From: Faecalibacterium prausnitzii
GTDB taxonomy: Bacteria; Bacillota; Clostridia; Oscillospirales; Ruminococcaceae
NCBI GenBank assembly: GCA_002313795.1
Contig: DCCL01000060.1
Span: 1 to 9,950, forward strand
DNA length: 9,950 nucleotides
Direction: 5' to 3'
Shown here: in pieces, positions 6,749 through 9,950 of the stretch
How positions within the stretch are numbered: position 1 is the first letter of the stretch
How the letters are laid out: the number at the start of each line of letters is the position of its first letter
Notes under the pieces: generated by a model
Databases searched by the model: none
What the model was told of the DNA's origin: nothing
Seen by the model: only the letters and a program-made list of their open reading frames with translations
Position numbers and translations under genes: made by a program

Positions 6749-6811
6749 CACGATAACAGGCGAAAAGAAAGATAAATTTTTGGAGAATCGGCCCGAGATG
6801 GAAGATACATC

Positions 6812-6840
6812 TTGATTTTGACATGAAAATCCGGTATAAT
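6812..6840 (+). promoter_or_regulatory. Promoter of the tRNA-Leu locus
   Basis: TTGATT (6812-6817) and the consensus TATAAT (6835-6840) are exactly 17 bases apart. The predicted start is at about 6847, roughly 14 bases before the first tRNA-like sequence. No other promoter is seen before the intact tRNA at 7047, so this one probably drives both. Confidence 0.7.
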
Positions 6841-6860
6841 AATTCTGCTATCTATGATAG

Positions 6861-6919
6861 GCCGGTGTGTCGGAATGGCAGACGAGGGGGACTCAAAATC
6901 CGCTTCGTGGTTTCGTGCG
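6861..6919 (+). pseudogene. Truncated tRNA-Leu (5' two thirds only)
   Basis: The sequence begins like a class II tRNA-Leu: acceptor 5' strand GCCGGTG, TG, a D-stem TCG/CGA around the AATGGCAGA loop, and an anticodon loop CTCAAAA (anticodon CAA). A short variable arm may follow. The first 40 bases match the intact copy at 7047 at 34 positions. The anticodon stem has a G-G mismatch, and after about 6919 no T-arm and no CACCGGC acceptor partner can be found. It is therefore a remnant that cannot form a tRNA. It keeps its strong promoter. It may be the scar of an older recombination into the tRNA. Confidence 0.65.
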
Positions 6920-7046
6920 CTCATTTGAAAATATTGCGAAGCTGCGATGGTTTTTGCCTCCAAGTGAAGGGGAATTTCCAGCATCCCTCCTGAACATCCC
7001 TCCAACTTCTCAAACACTGTGCAAATCTCATCAAAATCGAATATCA

Positions 7047-7128
7047 GCCGATGTGGCGGAATGGCAGACGCAAGCGACTCAAAATCGCTCGGGAAACCAT
7101 GTGGGTTCGAGTCCCACCATCGGCACCA
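7047..7128 (+). tRNA. tRNA-Leu(CAA)
   Basis: A complete 82-base class II tRNA. The acceptor stem GCCGATG/CATCGGC pairs at all 7 positions. The anticodon stem AGCGA/TCGCT closes the loop CTCAAAA, giving anticodon CAA (reads UUG, leucine). There is a short variable arm with a GG/CC stem, and the T-arm GTGGG-TTCGAGT-CCCAC is perfect. Discriminator A and CCA (7126-7128) are encoded. A terminator follows 2 bases later. Expression probably depends on the promoter at 6812-6840, about 200 bases upstream. The integrase gene starts its minus-strand approach 50 bases downstream, making this tRNA the likely attachment site. Confidence 0.95.
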
Positions 7129-7130
7129 AT

Positions 7131-7175
7131 AGAGCAGTCCGGACTTTTTCAGGTTCCGGGCTGCTTTATTTTTGT
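7131..7175 (+). terminator. Terminator of the tRNA-Leu transcript
   Basis: A 13-bp stem (7131-7143 with 7155-7167, two G-U wobbles) and an 11-base loop are followed by ATTTTTGTT. It starts 2 bases after the tRNA CCA. On the minus strand no T-run follows, so it should not stop integrase transcripts. Confidence 0.8.
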
Positions 7176-7181
7176 TGCAAG

Positions 7182-8678
7182 TTACACCTTTGTGTTCTCC
7201 GGGAAAATGTTGACAATGGCATTGGCAGAAGATACCTTACTGGAAAAATCCAGATGGGTGTAAATATTGCTGGTGGTGCTGATGTCACTATGTCCAAGCC
7301 ACTCCTGAATCTCTTTCAGGCTCACGCCGTTGGCATAGAGTAAGCTAGCGCAGCTATGGCGCAGATCATGGAAACGAATGCGCTTCATCTGGTGTGCCAC
7401 AAGAAAATCCGGGAAGTGCTGGCTCAGAAAATCGGGGCGAATACGCTGTCCCATAGGGTTCACATAGATATAGTCGAGATAGTCCGTGCAGTAGTCTTTG
7501 CCGCAGACCTTCCGGTTCAACTCCTGCTCCTTTTTCATCTTATTGAGCATTTGCTCACAGGCAGGGATAAGTGGAAGTGTCCGACAACTGGACTTTGTTT
7601 TGGTTCTATCGCGAGCGACTTCGGTTATAACACCGTCAACCTTCGTGGAAACGACTGTATGCTGGATACTAATCGTTTTGTTCTCAAAATCGATTGCATC
7701 CCATTTCAGACCAACGATTTCGCTACGGCGCAGTCCATAGAACGCAGCCATGATGACACCAAATTCCGATGGATCACCCCGAATCACTTTGAAAAGCTGT
7801 TCCAGTTCCTCCGCCTTGTAAACCTCCGACTTGAACTTTTCCTTACGAGGACGTTCAACGCGGTCTGCCGGGTTGGAACGAATCATACCAATCTGAAAGG
7901 CATACTGTAAGCATTTGCGGATGTTGGCGTGATAGTGAATAACGGTGTTTGCCGTAACGCCACGATCCAGCTCATGCTGATAGAAGTCTTGGATGTACTT
8001 CGGATGCTGCTCAAGATCCTGCAGGGTATAATGGAATGGCTTAAAATAAGGAATGATCCGGCGTGTAATTACGATTTCATAGTTTGCATAGGTCGTGATT
8101 GCTACACGCGACTTCATCATTTTCAACCAGTCCATAAAGAAATCGGTGAAAAGTACAGGGGAATTATCAAGGCAGGGGTCAACCTCTTTGATGGGGTTGA
8201 CTTTCAGCCAGTTGCTGTCAATTGCGTACTGAAAGGCATCGGATAGTTCCTTGTGCCAATCCAGAAGCTGCTGAACCGTTGCTTCCTCCTGCTGGCGTTC
8301 ATAGCGGAAAAACGTTTCCAGATCGCGCGGAGCAAGAGCTTTCAGGGATAGCTGCTTCTTTTCAAAGTAGGGCATGATAACCTTGCCCATATCGTAAGCA
8401 TATCTGCCGTAAGTTTCGGGGGGAAGGCTCATCACACTTTCCCGAAGCCAGCGGGTGAAATACTCCGATACCGAAAGGTCACAGACCTGCTGCATAGTTT
8501 CTGGGTTGAACTCCTTTTGTGTTTGACGCAACAAGGATTCAGCCCGCTTTTTGTTTCCTTTTACAGGAAGTCCGGTGCTGATGGATTTGGTTCTGCGCTT
8601 TCCATTTGAATCTTTCCAGCTCAGAATCATTTGGTATGTACCGTTTTGTTCTCTCAAGTGTCCAGCTACATTTATCAT
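7182..8678 (-). CDS. int: Tyrosine recombinase (integrase) with apparent tandem core-binding domains
   Basis: A 498-residue tyrosine recombinase that should integrate and excise the element at tRNA-Leu. Domains: an arm-type DNA-binding region (about 5-55), then two similar helical segments (about 68-166 and 175-276), each with a WL-x-aromatic start, an I-x-PYF core and a QYA/F-I-x-NP end. I read these as two core-binding (SAM-like) domains, where most relatives of about 380-400 residues have one. The catalytic domain (about 285-490) has all expected residues: R317 in GLRRSE, K362 in TKTKSS, H437-x2-R440 in HDLRH, H463 in GHSD, and Y473 in IYTHLD. AAGGAG precedes the ATG at 8678. The gene lies 122 bases downstream of the excisionase-like gene, probably on one transcript. 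It looks intact. Confidence 0.93.
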   Translation of the reverse strand: MINVAGHLREQNGTYQMILSWKDSNGKRRTKSISTGLPVKGNKKRAESLLRQTQKEFNPETMQQVCDLSVSEYFTRWLRESVMSLPPETYGRYAYDMGKVIMPYFEKKQLSLKALAPRDLETFFRYERQQEEATVQQLLDWHKELSDAFQYAIDSNWLKVNPIKEVDPCLDNSPVLFTDFFMDWLKMMKSRVAITTYANYEIVITRRIIPYFKPFHYTLQDLEQHPKYIQDFYQHELDRGVTANTVIHYHANIRKCLQYAFQIGMIRSNPADRVERPRKEKFKSEVYKAEELEQLFKVIRGDPSEFGVIMAAFYGLRRSEIVGLKWDAIDFENKTISIQHTVVSTKVDGVITEVARDRTKTKSSCRTLPLIPACEQMLNKMKKEQELNRKVCGKDYCTDYLDYIYVNPMGQRIRPDFLSQHFPDFLVAHQMKRIRFHDLRHSCASLLYANGVSLKEIQEWLGHSDISTTSNIYTHLDFSSKVSSANAIVNIFPENTKV

Positions 8679-8778
8679 AACAAGGCTCCTTTCTGCTTGT
8701 AGCTAAACGCCCTTCGCTTAGGCATCCATAGTTTAGAATAAACAAGGACGCTTTGCAAGGATGGCGCAAGGGATTTTT

Positions 8779-8790
8779 GGATGCGCATCC
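8779..8790. repeat. Perfect 12-bp palindrome between xis-like and int genes
   Basis: GGATGCGCATCC is its own reverse complement. It lies in the 122-base gap between the excisionase-like gene and the integrase, and partial copies of its halves (GGATGGCGC, GGGAT) lie just to its left. It could be a protein-binding site or form an RNA hairpin between the two genes. No U-run follows on either strand. Confidence 0.45.
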
Positions 8791-8800
8791 CTCCTGTGGA

Positions 8801-9049
8801 TCAAATCTGGTTGATCAAATACTCCACAACACAGAGTTTCGGGATTTTATAGCTGCGCCCCACACGAGCGGAGCGAATCTTATTTTCTTTGACAAGCATG
8901 TAAGCGTTCTTGCGGCAGATTCCCAGCATTTCCTGAAGCAGTTCAACGGACACAACATCCGGATACTTCTTGAACATGGACAGATATTTTTCTGTCTGAC
9001 GGATATGTTCGTCCTGCTGAATCAAGGCGCAGGATGCAATTTCACTCAT
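8801..9049 (-). CDS. Excisionase-like winged-helix DNA-binding protein
   Basis: An 82-residue protein with a C-terminal winged helix-turn-helix of the excisionase/MerR-like type (about 32-81). It shows a VSVELLQEMLGICRKNAY helix pair (33-50), then a basic wing, KIRSARVGRSYKIP (57-70), a pattern I associate with Tn916-type Xis and HTH_17 proteins. The N-terminal 30 residues look helical and may mediate dimerisation. The start at 9049 is chosen because GGGGAG stands at ideal spacing upstream. The ATG at 9064 has no such site and is part of that region. The gene is directly upstream of the integrase on the same strand and is expected to steer the recombinase toward excision. A small regulator is the alternative. 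Confidence 0.8.
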   Translation of the reverse strand: MSEIASCALIQQDEHIRQTEKYLSMFKKYPDVVSVELLQEMLGICRKNAYMLVKENKIRSARVGRSYKIPKLCVVEYLINQI

Positions 9050-9080
9050 CGTAGTTCTCCCCATTTCAGTTCGATGTGTT

Positions 9081-9155
9081 CAATATGTTAATTATTCTAA
9101 GCAAAATACAATATGTAATATATGGACTGCATTTATACAAATACAGTTCATATTG
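9081..9155. repeat. CAATATG motif cluster upstream of the excisionase-like gene
   Basis: CAATATGT occurs at 9081-9088 and 9109-9116 in the same orientation, 28 bases apart. CAATATG occurs once more in inverted orientation at 9149-9155. The stretch is strongly A/T-rich. Such spaced short motifs are what excisionase, repressor or recombinase arm sites look like; which protein binds here is unknown. Chance is possible in A/T-rich DNA. Confidence 0.35.
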
Positions 9156-9159
9156 CCAA
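9120..9159 (-). promoter_or_regulatory. xis-int promoter overlapped by a 34-bp dyad (putative operator)
   Basis: On the minus strand TTGGCA (9154-9159) and TATAAA (9132-9137) are 16 bases apart, giving a start near 9125, about 75 bases before the excisionase-like ATG. The same bases form an imperfect inverted repeat from 9120 to 9153, centred between 9136 and 9137, in which 14 of 17 base pairs match. The dyad centre lies within the -10 box. A repressor bound here would block RNA polymerase, so this is a strong candidate for the element's excision switch. Confidence 0.55.
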
Positions 9160-9176
9160 GGTGATATGTGTTAAAA

Positions 9177-9950
9177 TCAGAACTTCATCGGCAGAGCATC
9201 CTTGCGGCCTTTGCCGTTATAGGCCATGTAGATGGGGAAAACGTATTTCTTCCATCCGGGCAGCTTAGCGGGATTATCCCTGCCGACACGGTAGATTTCC
9301 ATGGGGTGAACGCCGTGCAGGGCACGGACAAGCCGCTCCTCGCTGAACTCGCCGTGGTACAGTTCCACAAAGTGCATCACGCCACGCAGGACGGATGCAC
9401 GGAACGAATCGGGCTTACCATCCCACGCAGCCATGATCAGCCGCAGGGCCTCGCAGTAGATTTTCTCGCCCATCTGGTTGTACAGCTTGAGCGCAGTGCC
9501 TACGCAGCTGATGCGGTAGTCGCTCAGCTGCAGGCTGTCGTAGTTGAACGCCAGACCCACTCGGTTGGTGGCCGCAAGAAAAGCTTTGGAAGGAGCATCG
9601 CCACCCACGACCTTGGCGCGCAGCTTGATACCCGCTGTAAGCGGTGCGGAGTGACCGTTCTGTTCGGCGAAGAACAGGGCCTCCTGCTCCATCGTCAGGC
9701 CAGTGTAGACCTTGCAGAGAATCGGCAGATCCTTGCCGCCGTTGCGGAGGATGCGCCCCTCGATGGTATGCTGACCGTCCACCACATAATACTTGCCGTT
9801 GCGGAAGCTGACCTTCGGTTCATTCGCAACGTATTCGTTGAAGTCGGCAGCAATCATTTCCACCCGTTTGCGCTGTACGCCTCGCTGATAAAGTTCACGG
9901 GGATAGATCAGCATCTTGCTGTGAAGCACCAGCATCTGGTAAGGCGGGGT
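9177..9950 (-). CDS. ParB-like DGQHT-domain protein (DUF6551-like), 5' end outside window
   Basis: A soluble protein of at least 257 residues whose frame stays open to the right edge. The first visible Met (9933-9935) is probably internal, because the codons upstream (TPPYQ) continue the pattern of related ParB-like proteins, which begin with a YQML-type strand. Features are an LYQRG-x3-RVEMIAADFNE segment, a conserved VVDGQHT core (codons for D-G-Q-H-T start at 9779), and LFFAEQNGHS. These fit the ParB/sulfiredoxin-like superfamily and, from memory, the DUF6551 family common in phages and integrative elements of Firmicutes. The function is unknown; ParB-like nuclease or CTP-dependent DNA-binding activity is possible but not shown. 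The gene is clearly more GC-rich than the integrase. It ends 127 bases upstream of the excisionase-like start, and no terminator is seen between them. Confidence 0.72.
   Translation of the reverse strand, partial: TPPYQMLVLHSKMLIYPRELYQRGVQRKRVEMIAADFNEYVANEPKVSFRNGKYYVVDGQHTIEGRILRNGGKDLPILCKVYTGLTMEQEALFFAEQNGHSAPLTAGIKLRAKVVGGDAPSKAFLAATNRVGLAFNYDSLQLSDYRISCVGTALKLYNQMGEKIYCEALRLIMAAWDGKPDSFRASVLRGVMHFVELYHGEFSEERLVRALHGVHPMEIYRVGRDNPAKLPGWKKYVFPIYMAYNGKGRKDALPMKF

Larger units (their letters stand above)
7101..9950. mobile_element. One end of an integrative element at tRNA-Leu (partial, continues to the right)
   Basis: An integrase gene with its 3' end next to the 3' end of a tRNA, followed by an excisionase-like gene and a DGQHT-type ParB-like gene, is the standard arrangement at the tip of an element integrated in a tRNA. 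The left boundary is placed at the T-arm of tRNA-Leu because tRNA-targeting recombinases usually use that part, and the tRNA is intact as expected. The integrase region is visibly less GC-rich than the chromosomal genes to the left. No second copy of the tRNA 3' end occurs in the window, so the other end lies to the right. Whether it is a phage or a conjugative element cannot be told. Confidence 0.6.

Noticed and set aside
6708..6824. Longer N-terminus for the four-Cys protein
   Set aside because: It would run into the tRNA promoter. The ATG at 6707 has AAGGAG at ideal spacing.
8799..8820. GATCAAAT direct repeat, 14 bases apart
   Set aside because: It overlaps the coding end of the excisionase-like gene and can be explained by codon content; too short to claim as a site.
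9050..9064. Earlier ATG for the excisionase-like protein
   Set aside because: The GGGGAG ribosome site for the later ATG lies inside this stretch, which points to the start at 9049.
1..9950. CRISPR arrays, rRNA genes, insertion sequences
   Set aside because: No regularly spaced repeats, rRNA-like sequence or transposase was seen in the window.

Overview
The window looks like chromosomal DNA of a gut Clostridia bacterium of the Oscillospiraceae (Ruminococcaceae) type, probably close to Faecalibacterium. The reasons are the GC-rich coding sequence with AAGGAG-type ribosome sites, the family content (a leaderless BMP-domain protein with a ParB-like N-terminus, a DUF6465-like protein, M32 carboxypeptidase) and the tRNA-Leu/integrase arrangement. 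The genus is inferred from memory of family distribution; no search was run.

Layout, left to right. (1) 1-1206, minus strand: a strong promoter fires leftwards out of the window at 13-41. Upstream of it lies a short two-gene unit, a DUF1643 protein followed by a small PAP2 membrane phosphatase. (2) 1239-1346: a divergent control region with a promoter for each direction. (3) 1401-5543, plus strand: a likely three-gene operon encoding a cytosolic protein with a ParB-like region and a BMP/PnrA-like ligand-binding domain, a metallophosphoesterase, and an M32 zinc carboxypeptidase. It ends in a strong hairpin terminator that also serves the convergent gene. (4) 5605-6707, minus strand: two small single genes, a DUF6465-like basic protein with an AT-hook-like core and a small four-cysteine protein of unknown role. 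(5) 6812-7175, plus strand: one good promoter drives a tRNA-Leu remnant that lacks its T-arm and 3' acceptor strand, then an intact tRNA-Leu(CAA) with encoded CCA and a terminator. (6) 7182-9950, minus strand: the tip of an integrative element, with a tyrosine recombinase, a small excisionase-like protein and a DGQHT-type ParB-like (DUF6551-like) protein that runs off the right edge.

The accessory part is the right third. The integrase abuts the intact tRNA-Leu, so the 3' end of that tRNA is the natural candidate attachment site, and the element should continue to the right. The integrase is unusually long (498 aa) and appears to carry two tandem core-binding domains. The xis-int genes read from a promoter buried in a 34-bp imperfect dyad, with extra CAATATG motifs beside it. 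This looks like a switch region controlling excision. The remainder is ordinary housekeeping or peripheral metabolism, apart from the unusual leaderless BMP-domain protein.
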